NCBI GenBank assembly: GCA_002298995.1
Contig: DBMO01000001.1
Span: forward strand, 67,791 to 131,790
Origin: Desulfarculales bacterium UBA696
Lineage (GTDB): Bacteria > Desulfobacterota > Syntrophobacteria > Syntrophobacterales > Syntrophobacteraceae
Length of the DNA: 64,000 nucleotides
Reading direction: 5' to 3'
The position numbers were made by a program, and so were the translations under genes. This document shows positions 27,935-36,429 of this stretch, in pieces. The notes beneath the pieces were generated by a model. That model had not been told where the DNA came from. It saw only the letters and a list, made by a program, of their open reading frames with translations, and did no database searches. The first letter of the stretch is position 1. Every line of letters begins with the position of its first letter.

Positions 27935-28963
27935 TTATTGGTTCACAAAGCTCACCAACTCCTGATGGAAGCGTTCGGGAGCTTCAAAATGGGGTATATG
28001 CCCTACCCCTGGGATTTCGACGAGTTTAGCTCCGGGAATGAGTCTGGCTGTCTTCCTGCCCAATTCCGGGTACTGGCCAACCAGTGGTAAAAGCTCCTTT
28101 CTTACTTTGGCCTTACCGACAACGGTCCGGTCCGCCTGACCTATTACCAGTGAAGTCCTGGTTTTGACATCGGAGAACTCGTGGCAGACCGGCTGCTCGT
28201 AGATCATCCCGTACGTGAGCGCGGAAGCCATGGCCAGACGAGGAGATTCGGCGCTCATTTTCATACGGACGGCAACCATGACATACTCATCATAATCCGG
28301 TTTCCATGGGCCGATATAGTAAGTCTTGTGATAATTGCGGATACTTTCCTCGGAGGTATTCATTTCAGCATTGTAGACTTCTTCGAGTGGCTGGTAGGGT
28401 ACGATTTCGCGGTAGTCCTCCAGGCCGATCGGGTTTTCCAGGACGAGGTGAGTGACCGTCTCGGGATACATCAGGGCAAAGCGGGTCGCGAGCATGCCCC
28501 CCATGGAGTGGCCGACCACCGCCACCTGTTTTATGCCCAGGGTGTCAATCAGTTTCTTGGTGTTGGCCGCCAGCAGGTGGAAGCTGTAATGAATATTTGG
28601 CTTCGATGACTTCCCGAACCCAATCTGGTCCGGCGCCACGACTCGAAAACCCTTCTGCGTAAGGAAATTGATTGTATCTTTCCAGTAGTTTCCGAAGAAA
28701 TTCTTGCCATGCAGCAGTAAAACAGTTTTGCCGTTCGGCCCCCCTTGGGGGGGAACATCCATGTAGGCCATGCGAAGATTCTGACCTTCGATGACCAGGT
28801 CGAGAAGCGAAACCTTGAACGCGTAGTCGTAGCCTTCCATTGTGATGGAAAGAGGCTTGAGCTCATTTTCATCCGCAACGGCCGTGGACAAAACAGATGA
28901 TGCAAGCAGTAGAACGAGAAATCCGGCCATTAATGTGATGAACTTGACCGCGCAATGCTTCAT
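27935..28963 (-). CDS. Exported alpha/beta hydrolase
   Basis: About 342 aa from the ATG at 28963 (GGGAGGAACC upstream), with a signal peptide ending V-L-S-T-A-V-A-D. The oxyanion region is L-L-L-H-G-K-N-F-F-G, the nucleophile is in V-V-G-H-S-M-G-G, and the catalytic His is in G-V-G-H-I-P-H-F-E-A-P. It is an alpha/beta hydrolase-fold esterase-like enzyme acting in the periplasm or outside. The substrate is unknown. The upstream 27650-27934 gap has nothing convincing. Confidence 0.92.
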   Translation of the reverse strand: MKHCAVKFITLMAGFLVLLLASSVLSTAVADENELKPLSITMEGYDYAFKVSLLDLVIEGQNLRMAYMDVPPQGGPNGKTVLLLHGKNFFGNYWKDTINFLTQKGFRVVAPDQIGFGKSSKPNIHYSFHLLAANTKKLIDTLGIKQVAVVGHSMGGMLATRFALMYPETVTHLVLENPIGLEDYREIVPYQPLEEVYNAEMNTSEESIRNYHKTYYIGPWKPDYDEYVMVAVRMKMSAESPRLAMASALTYGMIYEQPVCHEFSDVKTRTSLVIGQADRTVVGKAKVRKELLPLVGQYPELGRKTARLIPGAKLVEIPGVGHIPHFEAPERFHQELVSFVNQ

Positions 28964-29257
28964 GGTTCCTCCCGTCAATTTTTCTGCTGCGCGGAGTGCC
29001 GCATTCAGATGTTTATTGGCCAGTGAGAATTATTGCTCATGATTCGGACCTGCCCGTTCAATGCTCAAATTCTAAGGGTCGAGGAGAGCTTTAGCAATTT
29101 CGCCGGCGCGGTTTCTCCTCTCGGCTCGCGGCTCGCCCCTCCGATGCTTTAAGCATTTTGGATAGATTCTCGATTGGGAAGAGCACAAATGAGGATTCCT
29201 GGAGATCCGGGGCTGAATGTCGCAAGTCCCGACGGCAAGCACTCGCCATGCCGTATT

Positions 29258-29671
29258 TCAGGACTTCTTTGGGCTCTTCTCGTGATTGAAGAGGTTTTGC
29301 TCAAGCCATGTCGCCACCGGGATTGTGCCGTTTTCGGTAATCACCAGATATTGTTTTCCGGAAAGAATACTCTGTGACGCACAAAGGCCGATGAAGTCCT
29401 TTGGAGTCTTAATTTTGGCGCGAAAGTAATCGTATTTCATTTTAATGTGCTCAGCAGCCTCTGCGGATGTATGCTTCTCGCCGTTCCTTATGAAGGTGAG
29501 ATGCGATTGGGCAACCGCGTTAATCAAGAAATCGACCACTTGCGGCGTTGTCTCGGTTGGCGCCTGTGCATTACCCTCGGAAAAGCAGGCACAGAAGAGC
29601 AAAAGGGTTAGAAGATGGAAAAAAACAATTTTTATGCTCATCGTCGTTATGCTTTCAGATTTGCAATCCAT
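29258..29671 (-). CDS. DUF5329-family exported protein
   Basis: 137 aa from the first ATG; an alternative ATG at 29641 gives a cleaner signal peptide (M-S-I-K-I-V-F-F-H-L-L-T). The mature region has F-I-R-N-G-E-K-H-T-S-A-E-A-A-E-H-I-K-M-K-Y-D-Y, then S-G-K-Q-Y-L-V and W-L-E-Q-N-L, the pattern of DUF5329. Function is unknown. The ribosome site is weak for either start. Confidence 0.78.
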   Translation of the reverse strand: MDCKSESITTMSIKIVFFHLLTLLLFCACFSEGNAQAPTETTPQVVDFLINAVAQSHLTFIRNGEKHTSAEAAEHIKMKYDYFRAKIKTPKDFIGLCASQSILSGKQYLVITENGTIPVATWLEQNLFNHEKSPKKS

Positions 29672-29694
29672 ACAGGACTGTTTGTAAGTATCCC

Positions 29695-30096
29695 TTAGTT
29701 TTTATGCCGGTCCGGGAATTTTACATTGCAAGTAATGATTCGGCAACGGGGGCAAACCGGGAAAGCAGCATCATTCAAAAATCCTGATCCCTCGGGTTTC
29801 AGCGGCTCTATCTCGCGCTGGAGTAAGGCGCGGCATTGCTTTGAAGCTTGTAGTTGTCTAAATTCAGGGTGCCAGGCGAAATCTGGCGGGAGGGTCGGAT
29901 GATCCGCGGGAAATACATGGATTCCGCTAGAATATGTTGTGAGAATAGCAGTGGTTTTGGGTCCTACTTTTTCAAGGTGTGGGAGAGATTTGTACAGTCT
30001 TTGAATCTCCGATTCCCCTTGCCCGACGTTGCGACGAGTCGCCCCTTGCTCATTTTGATTAATTACTCTGCCCTTGTTGCCTGAATTAACTGCCAC
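29695..30096 (-). CDS. Hypothetical protein, doubtful
   Basis: A 133-codon frame from a GTG, overlapping the end of the DUF4393 gene by 34 nt. It contains a Cys cluster C-P-R-C-R-I-I-T-C near the C-terminus that could bind zinc. It lacks a clear ribosome site and resembles no family I know. It may be a decayed gene or chance. Confidence 0.25.
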   Translation of the reverse strand: MAVNSGNKGRVINQNEQGATRRNVGQGESEIQRLYKSLPHLEKVGPKTTAILTTYSSGIHVFPADHPTLPPDFAWHPEFRQLQASKQCRALLQREIEPLKPEGSGFLNDAAFPVCPRCRIITCNVKFPDRHKN

Positions 30097-30758
30097 CCTA
30101 GATGCGATGCCCTAAAATTTGATTCTGGGTTATTGACTCTGAAGCCTGATAAGCCGCTATCAATATCATCTATTTTGACCGCCCAAAAATCGATAACACA
30201 GCTATATCTATTCAAAGTTTGTAAAGAAATCTTGACGTCTTCAACCTCCGCCCCGAGCAAGCGAGCGAGCTCGTCAACATTCAAGCATGCGCCAGTATCT
30301 TTACAATACCGCTCTGGAATTTCCAGATCAGTCAGCAACTCCAAAATTTTCGCATCCAAAGGTTCAAGGCCCCGGAGAATTTCTATATAGACCTTCTTCA
30401 TGTTGAGCATGCGGGTTGGATCAGTGGCATTGGCGATAAGTCCAGCCCAGAGCAGTTGAAGGCTCTCTTCGCTTTCAAGTGTGGCACCCTCTATAAGGGG
30501 AAGTGAAAATTGCGGTGGTATAGGGATCACTTTGCCTTCAAGGTGACGATTTGCATGAACTGCAGCAATCTTATCACTTATTTTTAGAAAGTTGCGGTAC
30601 CGATAGTAACAAGCCCAGTCGGCAATGGACCCTCCGAAATGCCTACATGACTCTCCGAAAATATCACCCAGGAATTTTCCGAGGCCCTGACTGACATCAA
30701 GAGCTTTGTTAGCGGCCTTCGCAACTTCCTGAACAGCTTTTGCCTCTTCGTCGAGCAT
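30063..30758 (-). CDS. DUF4393 (Abi-alpha-like) protein
   Basis: A 231-aa cytosolic protein with the DUF4393/Abi_alpha pattern: A-N-K-A-L-D-V-S-Q-G-L-G-K-F-L-G-D-I-F-G, then R-Y-R-N-F-L-K-I, I-P-I-P-P-Q-F-S-L-P-L-I-E-G-A and L-Q-L-L-W-A-G-L-I-A-N-A-T-D-P. A GAGGAG site lies 6 nt before the ATG. The family has been linked to abortive infection, though most members are uncharacterised. It is on the same strand as the DUF4145 and CHAT genes upstream, separated by a 620-nt gap carrying palindromes. Confidence 0.8.
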   Translation of the reverse strand: MLDEEAKAVQEVAKAANKALDVSQGLGKFLGDIFGESCRHFGGSIADWACYYRYRNFLKISDKIAAVHANRHLEGKVIPIPPQFSLPLIEGATLESEESLQLLWAGLIANATDPTRMLNMKKVYIEILRGLEPLDAKILELLTDLEIPERYCKDTGACLNVDELARLLGAEVEDVKISLQTLNRYSCVIDFWAVKIDDIDSGLSGFRVNNPESNFRASHLGWQLIQATRAE

Positions 30759-30853
30759 TTATATCTCCTCAAAATCCAAAGTTCAGCTAAGCAGGGTAAA
30801 CAAACGCTTTTCGTGTTCGCCGGCTTTCCAGTACCGAACGTATAAAAAAGAAC

Positions 30854-30926
30854 GGGGTCAGCCCTTGAAAAAGGAAAATTACGATTGGACTTGAGGCGGA
30901 ATATTCATTTCCAAAGGGCTGACCCC
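30854..30926. repeat. Inverted repeat with GGGGTCAGCCCTT arms
   Basis: Thirteen-base perfect arms at 30854-30866 and 30914-30926 flank 47 nt. Similar GGGGTCAG/GGGTCAGG words occur near 33322 and 35997, suggesting a REP-like or mobile-element-derived repeat. It lies in the gene-free stretch between the DUF4393 and DUF4145 genes. Confidence 0.6.
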
Positions 30927-31165
30927 TTGTTTTCACTCAGCTAGTAACCATTGATATTATTTGTTCTTGTGTAGCAATACATGCAGAAGTCTCTCCTCAA
31001 CAGAACGTTTCTTGTGATGATAAAGACTTGACGGGTGGCACGGATAAGGTTACCCGTGCACTTTGCGCAAGAGGCTTACGAGAGAAAACAGCAATTCAAC
31101 TCCAACCGGGCCGTTTCAGTACATACCATTTGACTAAACCATAACAGGTCCTCTTGTGCTCCACA

Positions 31166-31183
31166 CCCGGATAATTATCCGGG
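31166..31183. repeat. 18-bp perfect palindrome
   Basis: CCCGGATAATTATCCGGG is a perfect 18-bp palindrome. It lies 200 nt downstream of the DUF4145 gene and 400 nt upstream of DUF4393 (minus strand). An operator, a hairpin or part of a decayed element are all possible; there is no T-run, so it is not a typical terminator. Nothing else was recognised in 30930-31380. Confidence 0.4.
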
Positions 31184-31380
31184 CCACCCGCCCAAGACAC
31201 AAAATGGCGCGTGTCAACTCCTCAACTTGCGATACTCAGCTTTCGTTTTCACCAATCGACTCCACGAGTCGTCAGCCGCCAAACACCTACGATTATAGCC
31301 ATAGCGTTCGTCCACAATGGTGCTGAATTATCGAGATGTTGCATCTAGGAAAAATATGTCCAGTCCGGCTCAAACGAAAG

Positions 31381-32034
31381 TTATCCGTTGTTTTCTTTCG
31401 CAGCAGTTTCCACTGAGCGCTTCAGCTTTCTTTTGAACTCCATCAACTTACTCGGAGCAACGTAGACATACTCCACAACTGCCCGAAAGAATTCATCGAT
31501 AGCAAATGTTTGTAACGGATGAATTGACTCCCCAACGCCATGTGCACCAATGTTTCCGAGAATTCTGAGTGCTTCTGTCGCCTCTGCCAAGACAGGCGGT
31601 ATTTCACCCTTTTCGGAAAGGTCCTTCAGTCGGACTTGTAGGTTTCCCCTCTTGGCTTTGCGATCCTCGCATAATGCCTCAATCGCACGGCGCAGTTGCA
31701 CCGCGAAGGCATTGGGGGCAAGTGTTTTAATCCGATATGCCTCCTTGTAAACTTCGGCAATTGTCCCTGGTACTGAACGGTGGAGTTGTCCAGATTCAGG
31801 GTACACGAGATCGCTCAGATGGAACTTGCCGTCTTCCCATTGGTCACCTATATTGTCGTAGACCAAGAGATGGTCGCATGTTTCGCAGACTGCAACGAAT
31901 GATGACCAAGGATGCTCATCTTCTACGCCATCCGTGGACCATGCCCTTTCGAAGTATTGCTGCCTATGCACCAATCTCTGAGGAGCTCGATTCCCACAAT
32001 GAGGGCAATATGCAACTCGTCTGACTTCTGACAT
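31381..32034 (-). CDS. DUF4145 (HEPN-like) protein with N-terminal zinc ribbon
   Basis: A 217-aa protein. A zinc-ribbon module is formed by C10-P-H-C13 and C50-E-T-C53. The C-terminal half is a DUF4145 domain: F-A-V-Q-L-R-R-A-I-E-A-L-C-E-D-R, then L-R-I-L-G-N-I-G-A-H-G, the conserved Gly-Asn...His end. DUF4145 belongs to the HEPN superfamily, which includes defence and toxin RNases. The classical R-x4-6-H motif is not exact here. GGGAG lies 6 nt before the ATG. It is the gene just downstream of the CHAT protein (131 nt), same strand. Confidence 0.85.
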   Translation of the reverse strand: MSEVRRVAYCPHCGNRAPQRLVHRQQYFERAWSTDGVEDEHPWSSFVAVCETCDHLLVYDNIGDQWEDGKFHLSDLVYPESGQLHRSVPGTIAEVYKEAYRIKTLAPNAFAVQLRRAIEALCEDRKAKRGNLQVRLKDLSEKGEIPPVLAEATEALRILGNIGAHGVGESIHPLQTFAIDEFFRAVVEYVYVAPSKLMEFKRKLKRSVETAAKENNG

Positions 32035-32165
32035 AAATTACTCCCGACCGCAGGCTAGCCAGGTGGGCACAACCTCTTTATCGCGCCCACCTTCTTTAAT
32101 TTGTCCAGCTAGATCCAGTGGGCAAGATAGGGCCTTGCCTACCCTACACGACTGCCGTCATTGTG

Positions 32166-32888
32166 TTATTTTTCGCCAACCTTACGCAACTTGGCTAGAT
32201 GGCTGGGCTCTTCCAGCAAAATGTTTTCCTCAAGTTGTTCTTGCGCTGCTGGAAGGTTAACACTTCTAGTGAATTCCAAATACCCTCTCCTGGAGTTCTC
32301 CGCAGTCTCTACGAAGAAGGTTTGGTCACCCGATGCAATCCGCATTGCATCAACTGCATCCACTATGAATTCTCCCTTTGAAAGCAAATGGTAAAAGGCC
32401 GAATACGCTACTGCTGTGTCTGACCAAAGTGGTTTTCCGGAATTTGCAACTATTGCATAGAAGGGATACCCTTCATCTTCTATGAACATGGCCATTCGAG
32501 TCCCAGCATATCCTTCACAGCAAGACAAACAGATGAGCAAACCGTTATTCAATGCTGAATTAATGGGAGCAAGAAGCTGCCTTAGGTAGGCCCAGGGGAC
32601 CACTGTATTGTCAGATAGCTGTATGCCTTCGGTGTTCCCGTGTGCACTGATATGAAGAATAGGGATTAGTCCTTGAAAAATTTTCATTTCTTCAGTGAGG
32701 CCTATCTTCAGAGAGGCTTCAAAAGCTTCTAGATTAACTGCCGTCCTAACTATACATGGAATCTGATTAAGATTAACAGCTTGCCTGATGATCTCACCCT
32801 CGCTTCGCCTATGGTATAGGTCAACCGAGGAAGGAGACTCCACAACGAATACGAAAAACTTGAAACGTTGCTCTGGCGGTAGAGGCAT
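32166..32888 (-). CDS. Caspase-like CHAT-domain protein, stand-alone
   Basis: A 240-aa single-domain protein. Predicted catalytic His83 is in I-L-H-I-S-A-H-G and Cys124 in I-C-L-S-C-C-E-G, the His-Cys dyad spacing of CHAT/caspase-clan proteases. A-V-A-Y-S-A-F-Y-H-L-L follows, the usual region after the Cys loop. No TPR or other recognition domain is attached, unlike most CHAT proteins, so a partner would have to provide activation. AAGGA lies 7 nt before the ATG. DUF4145 is next downstream, which suggests a two-gene operon. The proposed role in defence or cell death is inference. Confidence 0.75.
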   Translation of the reverse strand: MPLPPEQRFKFFVFVVESPSSVDLYHRRSEGEIIRQAVNLNQIPCIVRTAVNLEAFEASLKIGLTEEMKIFQGLIPILHISAHGNTEGIQLSDNTVVPWAYLRQLLAPINSALNNGLLICLSCCEGYAGTRMAMFIEDEGYPFYAIVANSGKPLWSDTAVAYSAFYHLLSKGEFIVDAVDAMRIASGDQTFFVETAENSRRGYLEFTRSVNLPAAQEQLEENILLEEPSHLAKLRKVGEK

Positions 32889-33382
32889 TATTTTTCCTTA
32901 TCTATAGACCATTAAGAAAGGAATCACATTCAGCTCCTTCAGAGAAGAACCATAATTCTTTTTCTCAAGGTTACGTGTTCGAGCCCGCCAGAACTTGCAA
33001 ACGAATTTCTCGCGCTGAACGTGAATATGTTAGTGAATGTATGATCGAACATAATTTTCGTGGTCAGGCTCGAACTCTCCGGCCTATTCAGTTCCTGATT
33101 GCGTAATAGCCCGACACGATCTCCAATTCCCGGAAGGCTACTCACCCTCCGAAGCCTATCATTAAACCCCACTGTACGTAAGAAATTTCTTCAAACAGCC
33201 GCCAGCACGGACTTAACGAAAGTCCACACAGCTTGCCCAGCAGTGCAATCCGATCTGGCTATCTATTATGAAGGTATGATCCAGGTGTGTCGATTCACGA
33301 GTCTTAAGGAATTAAAAAAAGGGTCAGGAAAAGATGTAAGTCAGGTATCATCTTTCTCGGGGCGTTTTTTTGTGAGTGGATT

Positions 33383-35929
33383 TCACGCCGGCCGGTCAAG
33401 TTCCTTCCTGACAGCCATTCCGAGTTTTTCAAGCACATAGGGTTTCTTTACATAGGCGCCCGCACCCAGGGACTGAACTTTGCTCACTCGCTCGGTCTCG
33501 GCAAACCCGCTCACTATAATCGCCTTCTGGCCGGGATTGATTTCAAGTATCCTGGTATAAGTTTCCAGACCGTCAATGCCCGGGTCCAGAACCATGTCGA
33601 GGACGACCAGGTGAACGCTGTTCCGAGTCAGGTACTCAACGGCTTTTTCACCGCTCGCGACAGTGATTACGCGGTAATTGAGCTTTTTGAGCATCGCGGT
33701 TGCAAGATCGCGCTGTTCCTGCACATCATCGACAACCAGGATAGATTCACCATTTCCCATGTACTCAGGGACAGATGCGGAAATATTCTCCGGGGTCAGT
33801 TCCTCTCTTGTCACCGGAAAATAGAGGGAAAACGTGGTGCCTTTTCCCTCCTCGCTCTCCACGTTGATGTGGCCGGAGTGGTCCTTCACGGTTCCCCAGA
33901 CCACCGCCAATCCCAGGCCCGTACCGCTTCTGCCCATGATCTTTTTCGTGTAAAACGGCTCGAAGATGCGCTTGAGATCAGACGCCGGTATTCCTTCGCC
34001 ACAATCTGAAACGGAAAGGACGACGTGATCACCCTCCTTGACTTCGTCGTATCCACGAACGGGCTTGTCGAGGTACTGATTCCTCGTTTTTACCGCTATG
34101 ATACCCCCGTCGGACATGGCTTCGGCAGCATTGGAAACCAGGTTCATGAAGGTTTTTCCCAAGTGAACGGAAGAGCCGGCGATATTAAGAAGATCCGGCT
34201 CGAAATCGGTTTTGATTTGCACCTTGGGATGGAATGAACACAGGCTTTCAAACTCGGGTGACTTCATACACTCCATGAGTATATTGTTCAGGTTCAAAAT
34301 CCTTCTGCTGGGAACCCCTCGTCTTGCCAGAGTCAATAGATCCTGTACAATCGCCGCGGCCCTTTGTCCGGCTTTCAGAACCTCCATTGCCCTGGACCTT
34401 CCCGGACTTGGCTCCCCCAGGTCGAAGAGCAGCATTTCAGAATAACCGACAACAATGCCCAGTACATTATTAAGGTCATGTGCAACACCGCCGGCCATCG
34501 TTCCGAGCGCTTCCATCTTCTCCGCCCGCTGCAAACGCTCCTCCAGCTTCTCCTTTTCTTCCTCAGCCCGCTTCCGCCCGGTGATGTCGTTTCCGATGCA
34601 CAAGATTTCCACGACTTTACCGTTGTTGTCCAAAATTGGTTTATTGGCCCAGGCTACCCAAACCCTTTTTCCATCACGACATACGTTCTCATTGACATTG
34701 CTGATGTAACCATCGGGGTTTGTGGCAATGTCTTTTATCATCAGCCTCAGGTCCCGCCCCGTGGATTCGATTTCAGGCACAATTGTTCCGATTACGTTTT
34801 TACCCAGTATCTCCTCTTCGCTGTAACCGAAAAAACGCTGCGCAAACCCATTCAGGAAGGTCACCCTTCCCGAAACGTCCCTTCTTAAAATGATGCTGTT
34901 GGCACTCTCAACCAGCTCACGATACTTTTCCTCACTTTCCTTTAATGCGGTCTCCGCCTGTTTTCGCTTTTCCTCTTCCTTCACAATCTTGAAGGCGCTG
35001 AAAACATAGGAGGTCCAAACAATCGTAGTGAGCATCAGCACCCCGATAATCAGGAACCACCTGTCCCGGAACCCTCGGATAACTTCCAGCACTTCATCGT
35101 CGGGGGTGGCCACCGCAATCGACCAGAAAGTGTTCCCGATGTGAACGGGGACATATACCGCGTGTTTATTCATTGGCGCGACGTAATCATCCCGGACCCG
35201 GTCAAAAGAATAGGTGGTTGTTCCGCGGTTGCCCTTTACCATTTCCCTGGCCATGGCAAGGAGTGCCGGAAAGCCTTTGCAGTTTTCGAAAACCGACCTT
35301 CCTATATGCCCCGGGACCGGGCAGTAGAGTTCGACACCCGTGCCGCTGATTATCCAGGCATACCCACCCCGGCCAATCTTGATTGGCTCGAGGTAGTGGC
35401 GCGACAGCTGATCGAAAGCTACAAGCAGTGCCAGAGATCCCGCGAATACTCCATTCTCGAAAATGGGGACATGGACCGCAATGGTTACAAAACCCTGAAC
35501 CGAGCCAAATACGTCACTGATGACGGGCTGGTGGGTCCGCATGATCTCTCGAATATGTTTCTGGGAAGAAATATCGGCTCCAACTGCTTCGGGACGCTCA
35601 GGGAAAGTATAAATAATCCGCCCCGAGGCACTGACGCGAGTAATGCCTTTGACCTCACTCTCGTGAGCGCGGTACAGCGTCTGCATCAGATGTATGCCGT
35701 CATCGTTAACGGAGGCGATCCCTTTGGTTTCAGCGAGCTGAGTAAGAAGACCCGTATAATGTTCGAAAAAACTTTCGATGCCTCTGGCGGCCGTATCGGC
35801 CATGATTAACTGCTGGTTGTTGAGCTGATCGACGGCCCTATTTTTGACTTCGACGTAGGCTGAGCGTAAAAGCAAACCGCATACTACGACCAAAAAAAGC
35901 GGCATGATAAAGGTCTTTATTGATCTCAT
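33383..35929 (-). CDS. Hybrid sensor histidine kinase (dCache-PAS-HisKA-HATPase-REC)
   Basis: About 848 aa from the ATG at 35929 (GGAG 8 nt upstream); a GTG nine bases earlier is less likely. The order is: membrane segment (about 5-23), extracytoplasmic dCache sensor (about 25-285), second membrane segment (about 290-310), PAS (about 332-455), HisKA with H-D-L-N-N-V-L-G (His about 484), HATPase with G-T-G-L-G-L-A-V-V-W-G, and a C-terminal receiver (V-V-D-D and L-D-M-V-L-D-P-G phospho-Asp region). The C-terminal half is nearly the same as in 36430-39060. No response regulator gene is adjacent. Confidence 0.93.
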   Translation of the reverse strand: MRSIKTFIMPLFLVVVCGLLLRSAYVEVKNRAVDQLNNQQLIMADTAARGIESFFEHYTGLLTQLAETKGIASVNDDGIHLMQTLYRAHESEVKGITRVSASGRIIYTFPERPEAVGADISSQKHIREIMRTHQPVISDVFGSVQGFVTIAVHVPIFENGVFAGSLALLVAFDQLSRHYLEPIKIGRGGYAWIISGTGVELYCPVPGHIGRSVFENCKGFPALLAMAREMVKGNRGTTTYSFDRVRDDYVAPMNKHAVYVPVHIGNTFWSIAVATPDDEVLEVIRGFRDRWFLIIGVLMLTTIVWTSYVFSAFKIVKEEEKRKQAETALKESEEKYRELVESANSIILRRDVSGRVTFLNGFAQRFFGYSEEEILGKNVIGTIVPEIESTGRDLRLMIKDIATNPDGYISNVNENVCRDGKRVWVAWANKPILDNNGKVVEILCIGNDITGRKRAEEEKEKLEERLQRAEKMEALGTMAGGVAHDLNNVLGIVVGYSEMLLFDLGEPSPGRSRAMEVLKAGQRAAAIVQDLLTLARRGVPSRRILNLNNILMECMKSPEFESLCSFHPKVQIKTDFEPDLLNIAGSSVHLGKTFMNLVSNAAEAMSDGGIIAVKTRNQYLDKPVRGYDEVKEGDHVVLSVSDCGEGIPASDLKRIFEPFYTKKIMGRSGTGLGLAVVWGTVKDHSGHINVESEEGKGTTFSLYFPVTREELTPENISASVPEYMGNGESILVVDDVQEQRDLATAMLKKLNYRVITVASGEKAVEYLTRNSVHLVVLDMVLDPGIDGLETYTRILEINPGQKAIIVSGFAETERVSKVQSLGAGAYVKKPYVLEKLGMAVRKELDRPA

Positions 35930-36429
35930 CCAATTCACTCCGTCATGGTCGGCTTCGGTCCCGATTTCTCATCCAAATATGGCGTGTGGTATTGCAGGGG
36001 TCAGCAAAAATTAATCTTTCGACTATTTACCCGGAATCATACCCCAGACTACCAAATAGTGGCGAAAAGTAAACTTCAAGGCAACGAAGAAGCAGGATTA
36101 CCGAAGAGCTGAAAAGATTCCTTGAATCAAGGATAGAGAAGAATGCTGGAGTGATCAATGGTATTTTAATTAGTCAACTATTTGCCCAAAGCCGCATCAA
36201 GCCGCCGAGGAATCGGCTTGACTGTGTATTCTTCCGGTATTTCCATATTGCTGCTCGAATTTGTTCAATCCCCCTTGCCGAGGCAAATCTGTGTCGGCAG
36301 TTCCTGTAGTTATGTTGATGAAGCAAGGCCATACCATTGACCTGCCGGCCCCGTTCCTGGAGAAGATATATCCTCCGTAATACCGATTGCCTTCCTCGGA
36401 TCTGCTATTTATAGGCGAAGGTAATCTGC

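Noticed and set aside
32970..33080. tRNA-like GTTCGAGCC / GGCTCGAAC words
   Set aside because: The arms around the TTCGA loop do not pair as a T-stem and no other tRNA arms are found.
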